Positions 8,426 through 16,835 of a stretch of DNA of 21,415 bases are shown piece by piece (positions within the stretch are counted from its first letter, which is position 1; every line of letters starts with the position of its first letter). Origin of the DNA: Planctomycetaceae bacterium (lineage in GTDB: Bacteria > Planctomycetota > Phycisphaerae > Phycisphaerales > SM1A02); the NCBI GenBank assembly GCA_027488265.1, contig JAIYCA010000393.1, positions 1 to 21,415 of the forward strand. Direction: 5' to 3'. A program made the translations under genes and the position numbers. The notes under the pieces are model-generated. The model saw nothing but the letters and a program-made list of their open reading frames with translations. It was not told the DNA's origin and ran no database searches.

Positions 8426-8453
8426 TTGCAGTGGCGGAATTCCAAATTATGCT
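8426..8453 (+). promoter_or_regulatory. Candidate sigma-70-like promoter for the first dockerin gene
   Basis: TTGCAG (8426-8431) and TATGCT (8448-8453) are spaced by 16 nt and resemble -35 and -10 elements. Transcription from about 8460 would give a leader of roughly 75 nt before the ATG at 8534. This rests on consensus matching only. Confidence 0.3.
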
Positions 8454-8456
8454 CGC

Positions 8457-8512
8457 CCCGCCGTGCGGGTCGCTGCACGCCCCTAGTCCCTTCCCGCCTC
8501 GGTGGAACCGAG
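8457..8512 (+). promoter_or_regulatory. Two small hairpins in the leader of the first dockerin gene
   Basis: CCCGC (8457-8461) pairs with GCGGG (8465-8469) around a 3-nt loop. CTCGGT (8498-8503) pairs with ACCGAG (8507-8512) around GGA. The second hairpin ends 10 nt before the GAGGAG ribosome-binding site, so it could affect translation or mRNA stability. No known riboswitch class was recognised. Confidence 0.35.
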
Positions 8513-8533
8513 CACATTCTTAGAGGAGTTTCC

Positions 8534-10399
8534 ATGAAGAGCATCGTTCGGCCCTCCGTTGTCGGCCTGTTTTTGACCGCATCCCTCGCCGCGACTTTGT
8601 CGACCTCTGTCTTTGCGGACGGCTCCTGGGAAATCCTCACGGTCGCTGACGGCTTGTCCCCCGCGAACGTCACGGGTGTCGATGGCGTGGTGTGGGTGCC
8701 GAATCAGTTCTCAACTCCGGCGATCGATGCCAACGGCAAGGTGACCTTCCGCTCGCAGATCGCGGGCCCCGGCATCACCGCGACGGGCGCGACGGCGAAC
8801 CACGTTGTGCTCGTCACAGGAACGGGCGCACCATGGACAGTTGTCGCTCGCAACAATTCGGCGGTCCCAGGAAACTTGCCCGCCGGCGCGATCATTTCGC
8901 GCACTGCGAGCCCGAACAACTCGATCGCTTCGAGCAACAACATCTCGTCGAATGGTGGCATCGTTGTCTCGGGCTTTATGACGGGCCCAACGATTGTGAA
9001 CTCCGGCGCAACGACGCAGAACGACACGGCCATGTGGTTCATGCCTCCGTCGGGTGCTCCGGTGCTGCTTGCCCAGCGCCTCGATGCGTGCCCCGGCACC
9101 GCGGGAGCGCAGTACTCCGCGTCACCTATGAACGCAGGCTCTGGTCAGCGGACCAACAACGCGGGTGAATCGCTCTTCTACACCGCGCTCGTTGGTGGCG
9201 ACACCGTGACTGCCAACAACGCCGCCATCGTGCTCCTCAACGGAGGCTCCGATGTGCTGGTTTCGCGCAAGGGCGAAGCCGCGCCGGGCTACAAGGGGCT
9301 CACGCTGAACCCCGACTCGTTCGGTCAGTTCCTCAACGGCAGCACCTATGCGTTCTCCGCGAAGCTTGTGGGCACCGGTATCACCACCGCCAACGACTCG
9401 GTGTACTGCACCAATGCGTTCGCGACCGGCTCATACCGCATCTTTGCGCGGGAAGGTGATCCGATTCCAGGCTTTGACGGCTTGACCATTGCCAATACCT
9501 CGTCCTTGTCCTTCGGCCAGCGACCAGTCTCGACGGATGGAACCATGACGTTCATCGCCACACTCGGCGGAGCGGTCACGTCCGTCGACAACGGCGCGGT
9601 GATGACTGAGCGCAATGGCGTCTTCTCGATTCTCATCCGAAAGGGTCAGGCGATTCCGGGCATCACTGATTCGACCGACCCGAATTTCGCCGGCAAGGTA
9701 TTCCAATCTCCAAATACGACCGGCTTCGTCCGTACTGCCAGCGGCATGCTTGCGTTCGAAGGCATCTTCATGAATCCGGACGGCACGGGGATCTCGTCGC
9801 CCGCGCCGGCGACCTTCATCGGCGTGCGCAAGACCGACGGCACGCTCGTGACGGTGTGCCGCCAAGGTGACGCGGTTCCTGGTTTGAAAGGCTGGGTGTT
9901 CAACAGCCTGAACGGCAGCACGAGCATCTGCGCAAGCGACAACGGTTGCGTGGTCTTCGCGGCCAACATCAACAACGGGGTCGACAACGGAACCGCGCTC
10001 ATGGCGTGGGATGCTGTTGGTGGTCTTCGCCTGCTTGCCAAGGCGGGAACGACGATCGGTGACACCAACTTCACCGGCACGGCAATCAACCAGATCAGCC
10101 TCGCGGGTAGCACGGCAAGCAACGGCGATGGTGGCGGCACGTGTCTCACCGACACGGGCTGGCTCGTCGTTCGCGCGAACGACACGGCGAGCGCGCTGTA
10201 CGCGATTGCCCGCATTCGCGTTGAATCAAGCGGCGCGGCTTGCCCCGCCGACCTCGATGGCGACGGTGACGTTGGCGCATCCGATCTTGCCGCGCTGTTG
10301 AGCGCATGGGGTACTGCGAACGCGGACCTCGACGGCGATGGCGACACGGGCGCATCAGATATCGCGATCGTGCTTTCCTCGTGGGGCGCATGCCCGTGA
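8534..10399 (+). CDS. Secreted DUF7453-like repeat protein with GC-type dockerin C-terminus
   Basis: The 621-residue protein starts at ATG 8534 behind a good GAGGAG site. A signal peptide covers residues 1-28, with likely cleavage after VFA. The body has about six degenerate repeats of a 'basic-x-Gly-x-x-x-Pro-Gly' type: NNSAVPG (107), RKGEAAPG (245), REGDPIPG (306), RKGQAIPG (369), RQGDAVPG (443) and AKAGTTIG (502). Each is followed by phrases such as STDGTMTF and ASDNGCVVF. This resembles the DUF7453 family, probably a beta-propeller or repeat fold outside the cell. The C-terminus (570-621) holds two Asp-rich dockerin-like calcium loops, DLDGDGDVGASD and DLDGDGDTGASD, bounded by Cys570 and Cys620. 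In Phycisphaerae this tail is thought to act in anchoring or sorting rather than in a cellulosome; that role is inferred. A strong hairpin follows the gene. Confidence 0.88.
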   Translation: MKSIVRPSVVGLFLTASLAATLSTSVFADGSWEILTVADGLSPANVTGVDGVVWVPNQFSTPAIDANGKVTFRSQIAGPGITATGATANHVVLVTGTGAPWTVVARNNSAVPGNLPAGAIISRTASPNNSIASSNNISSNGGIVVSGFMTGPTIVNSGATTQNDTAMWFMPPSGAPVLLAQRLDACPGTAGAQYSASPMNAGSGQRTNNAGESLFYTALVGGDTVTANNAAIVLLNGGSDVLVSRKGEAAPGYKGLTLNPDSFGQFLNGSTYAFSAKLVGTGITTANDSVYCTNAFATGSYRIFAREGDPIPGFDGLTIANTSSLSFGQRPVSTDGTMTFIATLGGAVTSVDNGAVMTERNGVFSILIRKGQAIPGITDSTDPNFAGKVFQSPNTTGFVRTASGMLAFEGIFMNPDGTGISSPAPATFIGVRKTDGTLVTVCRQGDAVPGLKGWVFNSLNGSTSICASDNGCVVFAANINNGVDNGTALMAWDAVGGLRLLAKAGTTIGDTNFTGTAINQISLAGSTASNGDGGGTCLTDTGWLVVRANDTASALYAIARIRVESSGAACPADLDGDGDVGASDLAALLSAWGTANADLDGDGDTGASDIAIVLSSWGACP

Positions 10400-10431
10400 T
10401 CGATCGATCTCGGTGAGTATTCAAACTTTCG

Positions 10432-10459
10432 CGGAAGCACGGTTGACGCCGTGCTTCCG
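10432..10459 (+). terminator. Strong terminator hairpin after the first dockerin gene
   Basis: A perfect 11-bp stem is formed by CGGAAGCACGG (10432-10442) and CCGTGCTTCCG (10449-10459) around a 6-nt loop. A pyrimidine-rich stretch (TCTTCATCTC) follows. It lies 33 nt after the stop codon and separates this gene from the dockerin pair downstream. Confidence 0.7.
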
Positions 10460-10522
10460 TCTTCATCTCGCACCGTCTGACGACCCGCACTCCGACCTGC
10501 GGTCATTCTCGAAAGCATGCAC

Positions 10523-11776
10523 ATGAACCACTCCACGCGTCTTGCTTGTGTTCTCACCACGGCGATCTCCGGCACTCTGCTCGCTGTTGCGTCATCCACC
10601 AATGCAGGCGAGGTTTTCTTCCTTGGTCCGGTTCCATATGCGTATGTCAATGACATCAGCGCCGATGGGCGCATCGCCGTTGGCTACGACCAAAGCGATG
10701 TGTGGCTTTGGACGCGCGACAGTTGGGTTGTTCCCGTGGAGGGTGCGTTGCCTCCCGGCAACGGTGTTGGCGGCCATCCAAACATCACCGCTGACGGCTT
10801 CGAGATGACGTGCAGCACGCTGCAGGGAAAGCCGCTGAAGTCGGAAGCCACCATCTATGACATCAAGAATCTGGCGTTCGCCGAGTCGATGGGGAATGTT
10901 GGCCCGAACTGCGACATCGAGCGATCCGGCCCGTGGGGCATGTCGCGCGACGGTCGTTACGTCTGCGGTTTGAACTGGAACAGTTGCTCCGAGGCCCGCG
11001 GCTTCGTGCGCGATCGCGCGACCGGCGAAGAGCGGCGCATGCAGTCGAGCTACTTCTACAAGCCGACCCGCGCGAATGCCATCAGTGACGATGGCGCGGT
11101 GATCGCGGGTTGGGCTGACGATTACGTTGGTTGGCGACAAGGTTCGGTCTGGATCCGCGATGCGGCCGGTGAGTACGTCCAGACGCTCATCTCTCGCGGC
11201 GTGGCAACGGCGAAAGTGAGCGAGGCCTCGTCGGTGAGTGGCAACGGTCAGTGGGTCTTTGGTCGAGGTCGAACCAACTTTGACGGCGGCGCCGCGTGGC
11301 GTTGGAGCGTTGCGACGGGCTATCAAGCCATGATTCCAGCTCCTGCCGGCCTCGGCACGGTGACCGATTCGAACGTCGATGGTTCGATGGCGCTGGTTCT
11401 CGTGGGAGGCGGAACCTATCTGTGGTTTGCGGATCGCGGGTACGTGTCGCTCTCCCAGTGGGCTGCGGAACACGGATTCAAACTTCCCTCAAACTGGTCG
11501 TACTCCGGCTTCACGATGTCTGACGACGGGCTCTTTATCGGTGGCGCAGCGATGCGCGACGACGGTACGCCCTCGCCGTTCGTCTTGGATTTGACGCCAT
11601 CTGCGCCCGCGTGCCCTGCCGACTTTAATGATGACGGTGAGGTTGGCGCGGCCGACCTTTCGCTGTTGCTCGCGTCGTGGGATTCGCTGAACCCCGATGT
11701 CGATCTTGATGGTGACAAGATCATTGGCGCGGCTGATCTCTCGTTGCTTCTCGCAGCATGGGGAGTTTGTCCATGA
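10523..11776 (+). CDS. Secreted HAF-like repeat protein with GC-type dockerin C-terminus (paralogue 1)
   Basis: The predicted protein has 417 residues. A signal peptide (1-28) ends at SSTNA. The body carries HAF-like repeats with an 'xSxDGxxVxG' core: ISADGRIAVGY (45), MSRDGRYVCGL (140), ISDDGAVIAGW (187), VSGNGQWVFGR (238) and MSDDGLFIGG (332). These suggest a beta-propeller. The C-terminus (364-417) has two calcium loops, DFNDDGEVGAAD and DLDGDKIIGAAD, between Cys364 and the final VCP. A start 6 nt earlier (ATG 10517) is possible; ATG 10523 was chosen because GAAAG sits 7 nt upstream. The stop overlaps the ATG of the next gene as ATGA, so translation is probably coupled. That neighbour is a paralogue of the same layout, sharing for example a SSYFYxPxRAN motif and paired cysteines. 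Function is unknown; an extracellular role is inferred. Confidence 0.86.
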   Translation: MNHSTRLACVLTTAISGTLLAVASSTNAGEVFFLGPVPYAYVNDISADGRIAVGYDQSDVWLWTRDSWVVPVEGALPPGNGVGGHPNITADGFEMTCSTLQGKPLKSEATIYDIKNLAFAESMGNVGPNCDIERSGPWGMSRDGRYVCGLNWNSCSEARGFVRDRATGEERRMQSSYFYKPTRANAISDDGAVIAGWADDYVGWRQGSVWIRDAAGEYVQTLISRGVATAKVSEASSVSGNGQWVFGRGRTNFDGGAAWRWSVATGYQAMIPAPAGLGTVTDSNVDGSMALVLVGGGTYLWFADRGYVSLSQWAAEHGFKLPSNWSYSGFTMSDDGLFIGGAAMRDDGTPSPFVLDLTPSAPACPADFNDDGEVGAADLSLLLASWDSLNPDVDLDGDKIIGAADLSLLLAAWGVCP

Positions 11777-13032
11777 CCTGCTTCTTCGCAACCTCCACAC
11801 CGTCTCGCGCCGCGTGTCTCGCGTCGGTGGTTCTTTCGACCGCCTTCTTGGCCACATCGGCGAATGCGGGCGGAACGTCGGGAAGCCTTGCGCTGATCGA
11901 GGGCTCATACGCCACAGGTGTGAGTGATGACGGCAGCGTGGTCGTTCTGAATGATGTCGTGCAGTACTGGTACTGGACGGCGTCAACCGGACATGTGCCG
12001 ATCGGCGGCATTGCGCCTGGCTACCAAGGTGCCGGAGGTTCAGGCGGCATCTCCGCCGATGGATCACGCATCGGCTTCACCGCGATCAATCCAAAGACTG
12101 GCAAGACCGAAGCCGCCATTTACGAAGTTGCGACTGGCGAAACCACACTCATCGGAAACTTCGGGGCGTCCTGCGACATCGGCGCCACCAGTGCGTGGGG
12201 CATTTCTGGAGACGGAACACACGTCGTCGGGCTCGGTCAGCAAGCGGCCTGCTCGGCGATTGGCTACGTCTGGAATGCAACGACGGGACTCGTAAGCCTT
12301 CCCTCGTCGTATTTCTATGAGCCAAACCGCGCGAACGGCTGCAGCTTCGATGGATCCACGGTGGTCGGCTGGCAGTCGAACTACGTCGGCGAATGGCTCG
12401 GCTGCATATGGCGCAACGGCGTGCAGACGATCATCAGCGGCCCCGGAAATCTCCGTGTCGGGGATGCCAATGCGTGCTCCGCCGACGGGCAGTGGGTCGT
12501 GGGCCTTGGTCGATCAACCGAGGATCCCGCGTGGCGGTGGCGGCAGTCGACCGGCTACTCCGCGTTGCCGCTTTCGCCGATCTCGGGTTACCAATCGTAT
12601 GCCGTCGATGTGAGCAACGATGGCTCGCGCGTCGCCATGTTCTTCCGCGCCGGACCGCCAGCGACGAGCGGCGAAGGCTATCTCTGGATCGACGGCACGT
12701 TGCACGAACTCGAGGAGTACGCGCGCGCGCAAGGCGTGGATGTTCCGAACGATGTGCGTTTGTCGCTGCCGCTTGCGATGTCAGGCGATGGCTACACGAT
12801 CGTCGGCACGGGACGAACCGCGTTTGGCAATCGCATCTTCGTACTGAACCTTCCGCGACCTGCCTCGAGTTGCCCAACCGACATTGACGGAAACGGCGAG
12901 ACTGGTGCCCCTGACCTTTCACTGCTGCTCGCAGCGTGGGGGACTTCAGGAGCAGCCGACGTCGATGGCGATGGTGCCGTTGGTGCAGCTGACCTCTCGC
13001 TGCTGCTCGCCGCGTGGGGCGCGTGCTCCTGA
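11773..13032 (+). CDS. Secreted HAF-like repeat protein with GC-type dockerin C-terminus (paralogue 2)
   Basis: The 419-residue protein starts at ATG 11773, which overlaps the previous stop codon (ATGA) and has GGGGAG a few bases upstream. An in-frame ATG at 11758 is less likely. The signal peptide covers 1-32 (cleavage near ATSANA). Repeats include VSDDGSVVVL (50), ISADGSRIGF (93), ISGDGTHVVGL (144), CSFDGSTVVGW (190), CSADGQWVVGL (235) and MSGDGYTIVG (336). The layout and motifs match the preceding gene throughout (CDIxxSxxWG, SSYFYEPNRAN, YVGEW), so the pair arose by tandem duplication followed by strong divergence. The C-terminal dockerin-like part (367-418) has loops DIDGNGETGAPD and DVDGDGAVGAAD and ends in ACS rather than the more usual ACP. 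It has several more cysteines than its partner. Probably exported and surface-associated; the ligand is unknown. Confidence 0.87.
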   Translation: MTCFFATSTPSRAACLASVVLSTAFLATSANAGGTSGSLALIEGSYATGVSDDGSVVVLNDVVQYWYWTASTGHVPIGGIAPGYQGAGGSGGISADGSRIGFTAINPKTGKTEAAIYEVATGETTLIGNFGASCDIGATSAWGISGDGTHVVGLGQQAACSAIGYVWNATTGLVSLPSSYFYEPNRANGCSFDGSTVVGWQSNYVGEWLGCIWRNGVQTIISGPGNLRVGDANACSADGQWVVGLGRSTEDPAWRWRQSTGYSALPLSPISGYQSYAVDVSNDGSRVAMFFRAGPPATSGEGYLWIDGTLHELEEYARAQGVDVPNDVRLSLPLAMSGDGYTIVGTGRTAFGNRIFVLNLPRPASSCPTDIDGNGETGAPDLSLLLAAWGTSGAADVDGDGAVGAADLSLLLAAWGACS

Positions 13033-13038
13033 GTCTGA

Positions 13039-13056
13039 CAAGCCGGTTGTGGCTTG
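13039..13056. terminator. Hairpin after the dockerin pair
   Basis: CAAGCC (13039-13044) pairs perfectly with GGCTTG (13051-13056) around a 6-nt loop, 6 nt after the dockerin stop codon. The 115-nt space lies between convergent genes, so it may terminate the dockerin transcript. No T-tract is present. Confidence 0.45.
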
Positions 13057-13147
13057 AGCCGACGTGAGCGCGAGGATCGACGCGAGGCTTTTCGAAGGCT
13101 TGTCGCGAGTTTCGTCGCGGACTTCGCCTCTTGAAAGGTGAACGATT

Positions 13148-14971
<1,824 letters not shown>

Positions 14972-15025
14972 AAAATGCCTTTCAGACGTATGGACGAAGC
15001 CAACGGCTTCATGCCATGCATCTCG

Positions 15026-15045
15026 ACCACGGTGAAAACCGTGGT
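15026..15045 (-). promoter_or_regulatory. Perfect 8-bp hairpin in the helicase leader
   Basis: ACCACGGT (15026-15033) pairs with ACCGTGGT (15038-15045) around a 4-nt loop, which reads GAAA on the plus strand and TTTC on the helicase strand. It lies 55-74 nt upstream of the helicase start codon. DEAD-box helicase genes are often controlled through structured leaders, so a regulatory role is plausible but unproven. Confidence 0.45.
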
Positions 15046-15192
15046 TCTTGTCGTTCAGGCGCAATCGCGTTCGCTCGGAGAGACCGATAGACGGGATCAA
15101 GCCAACTGGCGCATGCCGAGCGAGTTGCAGCGAGGATTTCGCGGCGAATCTCGGTCTTGTTGGCATGCTGCCGGCTGATACCCAGTCTTGCT

Positions 15193-15211
15193 GTCGGACT
15201 TCCTATCCGAC
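15193..15211. promoter_or_regulatory. Small inverted repeat in the helicase/DUF1801 intergenic region
   Basis: GTCGGA (15193-15198) pairs with TCCGAC (15206-15211) around a 7-nt loop. It is about 90 nt from the DUF1801-like start and could be an operator or leader hairpin for either gene. Confidence 0.3.
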
Positions 15212-15300
15212 CTGAGGTCACCGGCGAGAAGGACACAGCATAGCAGGGAGTACGCCGAAACGTACATGTGTTTCTTGCGCCGATATCCTTTGAGCCAACG

Positions 15301-15939
15301 ATGAAGCCAGCACAGAACTTCACCCCGTATACACGCGCGACGTATTTGAAGTCCGTTTCGGACGCCGATCGCGCACTCGCGACGCGACTCTGCGAGTTGC
15401 TTGAAGCAGCGTTCGACGTGAAGGACATCGCGATCTATGCGGGCTTCCCGATCGTGGTGCGCGACATGGAGTGGATCGCGGGCTTTGCCATGCGAAAGTC
15501 TGGCCCTGTTGCGTACTGCTGTTCACCGGCAACGCTCGCGGAGTTGGGTACCGAACTCAAGCCCTACATGTCGGGGAAGTCGTGCGTCGCCGTGAAGCCG
15601 CGGCGCGGCGAAACGCTCGACGATGTCCTCGCACTCATCGCGCGCGCCTTCAAAGTCGCCAGTGCGCACGGCGGAATGATCTCGAAAACCGACGCGAAAA
15701 AGCGCGAGAAACTGCGTGCGGCGTCGGAGCCTTCAGTCTCTGCCAACGCGGCCGGCAAAAAGGCGTCAGCCCAACGTGCCGCAACAAGTGATGTCACCAA
15801 GAAGCTCACGACGAAACGCGCGAAGAAACTCACGAAGAAAGTTTCAAAGAAGCCTGCGACGAAATCTGCGACCAAATCTGCAATGAATTCTGCAACGAAA
15901 TCTGCAATGGGGCCCGCACGGAAATCTGCGTCGCGTTGA
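15301..15939 (+). CDS. DUF1801/YdhG-like protein with Lys/Ala/Ser-rich tail
   Basis: The predicted protein has 212 residues. Residues about 7-120 resemble the DUF1801 (YdhG-like) fold: TPYTRATYLKSVSDADRAL, then AIYAGFPIVVRDMEWIAGF, and ETLDDVLALIARAF near the end. Proteins of this type have no assigned reaction; some resemble frataxin-like or YjbR folds. The tail (about 130-212) is Lys/Ala/Ser/Thr-rich and low-complexity, similar in composition to histone H1-like bacterial tails, with seven tandem four-residue units at the very end. It may bind nucleic acid. A start at 15268 would add 11 residues; ATG 15301 directly precedes the conserved part and was preferred. It is divergent from the helicase gene. 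Confidence 0.75.
   Translation: MKPAQNFTPYTRATYLKSVSDADRALATRLCELLEAAFDVKDIAIYAGFPIVVRDMEWIAGFAMRKSGPVAYCCSPATLAELGTELKPYMSGKSCVAVKPRRGETLDDVLALIARAFKVASAHGGMISKTDAKKREKLRAASEPSVSANAAGKKASAQRAATSDVTKKLTTKRAKKLTKKVSKKPATKSATKSAMNSATKSAMGPARKSASR
15850..15933 (+). repeat. 12-nt tandem coding repeat (KSAT-type units)
   Basis: Seven consecutive 12-nt units encode KPAT, KSAT, KSAM, NSAT, KSAM, GPAR and KSAS at the end of the DUF1801-like protein. Copy-number change would keep the frame. Confidence 0.8.
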
Positions 15940-15964
15940 TGCGGTCTTCCATTCGAAAACACTA

Positions 15965-15987
15965 CGACCGCCTCGGAAAGGCGGTCG
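15965..15987. terminator. Bidirectional terminator hairpin between convergent genes
   Basis: CGACCGCCT (15965-15973) pairs perfectly with AGGCGGTCG (15979-15987) around CGGAA. It lies between the stops of the DUF1801-like gene and the rhodanese gene. On the minus strand a TTTT stretch follows soon after the stem, so termination of the rhodanese transcript is the better supported function. Confidence 0.65.
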
Positions 15988-16013
15988 CAGGACACTTCAC
16001 TCGTTTTCAATCA

Positions 16014-16625
16014 TCAGAGTGAGCAAGAGCCACTCTGGCACTTTGTTGCGCGGTTCCACGGCGCGAGACCGATGACGGTCGCCAAGCCACATGTTCCCGT
16101 CGCGCCAGCGAAGATCATGCCGCAACCCATGAATGCGGGAAGCGCGAGGAACCACGGGTTGACGAGGAAGCCAAGCGCGGTGCCCGCGACGACGAGCGTG
16201 CCGATTGTGATCTGTGTCTGCTGCATGACGCTCATCTTTGGGCGCGCTGCATTGATTTCGGTGCCAAGACCAGCGCTCCGCCATGCTTCGATGCCGCCGA
16301 CAACGCTGTGAATCGCGATGCCGCGTTGTGCGAGGCTCGCGCATCGCGTCGCGGCATCAAGTGAGCGGCGTCCACCTTTGCAGTGGAACACCACGCGGCG
16401 CGCACCGAGCTCCGCAATCTCCTTCGCGGTCAAAACTGAAAGAGGAATCAACTTCGCGCCAGCGATGCGCTCGCGGGCATGTTCGTCGGCCTCACGTACG
16501 TCGATGAGGATCGTCCCCGGCTCGGCGAGCATGCGTTGAGCTGTGCGCGGGTCGACCTCGATCGGCGTGGTTGCAAACGGGCTAGGTTGTTCGGTGCGTG
16601 GGTCCATACTGGTCGCGGTGGTCAT
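16014..16625 (-). CDS. Rhodanese-DUF2892 fusion, membrane-anchored sulfurtransferase
   Basis: The predicted protein has 203 residues. Residues about 21-122 are a rhodanese domain: ILIDVREADEHARERIAGA, the catalytic loop HCKGGRRS with Cys82, and GGIEAW near the end. Residues 131-192 are a DUF2892 membrane domain with two helices (about 138-157 and 161-185), and the C-terminus is Cys-containing (KCQSGSCSL). Rhodaneses carry sulfane sulfur as a cysteine persulfide and pass it to thiophilic acceptors. This fusion presumably keeps that activity at the inner membrane, close to SQR. The ATG at 16625 has GAAAGGA 7 nt upstream, supporting the start. The gene is divergent from sqr (210 nt between starts) and followed by a strong terminator. 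Confidence 0.92.
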   Translation of the reverse strand: MTTATSMDPRTEQPSPFATTPIEVDPRTAQRMLAEPGTILIDVREADEHARERIAGAKLIPLSVLTAKEIAELGARRVVFHCKGGRRSLDAATRCASLAQRGIAIHSVVGGIEAWRSAGLGTEINAARPKMSVMQQTQITIGTLVVAGTALGFLVNPWFLALPAFMGCGMIFAGATGTCGLATVIGLAPWNRATKCQSGSCSL

Positions 16626-16753
16626 GGTGGATTCCTTTCGGATGTGGCGATCAGAGGCGGCGTTGCCCTCGAGGATTCAGAGATTTTCTGGGTGGATGGA
16701 AATTCCCCGTCCTTTTACCCTCCATTCGTGCTGATGATGACTCCGCGAGGCGA

Positions 16754-16777
16754 GAAGACGTCCCGCACCGCGTCTTC
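16754..16777 (+). promoter_or_regulatory. Inverted repeat in the sqr leader
   Basis: GAAGACG (16754-16760) pairs with CGTCTTC (16771-16777) with a 10-nt spacer, about 60-80 nt upstream of the sqr ATG. It could be an operator for a sulfide- or persulfide-sensing regulator, or a leader hairpin. No such regulator gene is seen in the window. Confidence 0.35.
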
Positions 16778-16835
16778 GGCGCTCCGACGTCGCTCGGCAC
16801 GCGGGTCGTGAGCGGCTCTGGCTTGAGGTCACACC

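Larger units (their letters stand above)
8226..8533. other. 308-nt divergent intergenic region
   Basis: No credible gene is seen here. It separates the unknown minus-strand gene from the first dockerin gene. It holds a 12-bp palindrome (8412-8423), a possible promoter (8426-8453), two small hairpins (8457-8469 and 8498-8512) and a GAGGAG ribosome-binding site (8523-8528). The left half, 8226-8400, shows nothing recognisable. Confidence 0.6.
14972..15300. other. 329-nt divergent intergenic region
   Basis: This lies between the helicase GTG and the DUF1801-like ATG. The helicase frame remains open up to 15166 but has no good start, so I treat it as leader. It holds two perfect hairpins (15026-15045 and 15193-15211). 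No separate gene is supported and no clear promoter was identified for either direction. Confidence 0.55.

Noticed and set aside
8226..8533. Possible riboswitch ahead of the first dockerin gene
   Set aside because: Only two small hairpins were found. None of the conserved cores of known riboswitch classes could be recognised, so it is listed only as leader structure.
9646..10674. A 342-codon minus-strand open frame
   Set aside because: It overlaps the dockerin gene, the terminator hairpin and the start of the next dockerin gene on the opposite strand. Its composition is antisense-like and no motif is visible.
8534..13032. A cellulosome-like locus
   Set aside because: The dockerin-like tails might suggest it, but there is no cohesin, glycoside hydrolase or scaffoldin in the window, and tails of this type are widespread in Phycisphaerae outside cellulosomes.
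14972..15166. 65-residue N-terminal extension of the helicase
   Set aside because: The frame is open, but there is no good start context, no helicase homology and a strong hairpin inside it. GTG at 14971 has a well-placed AAAGG.
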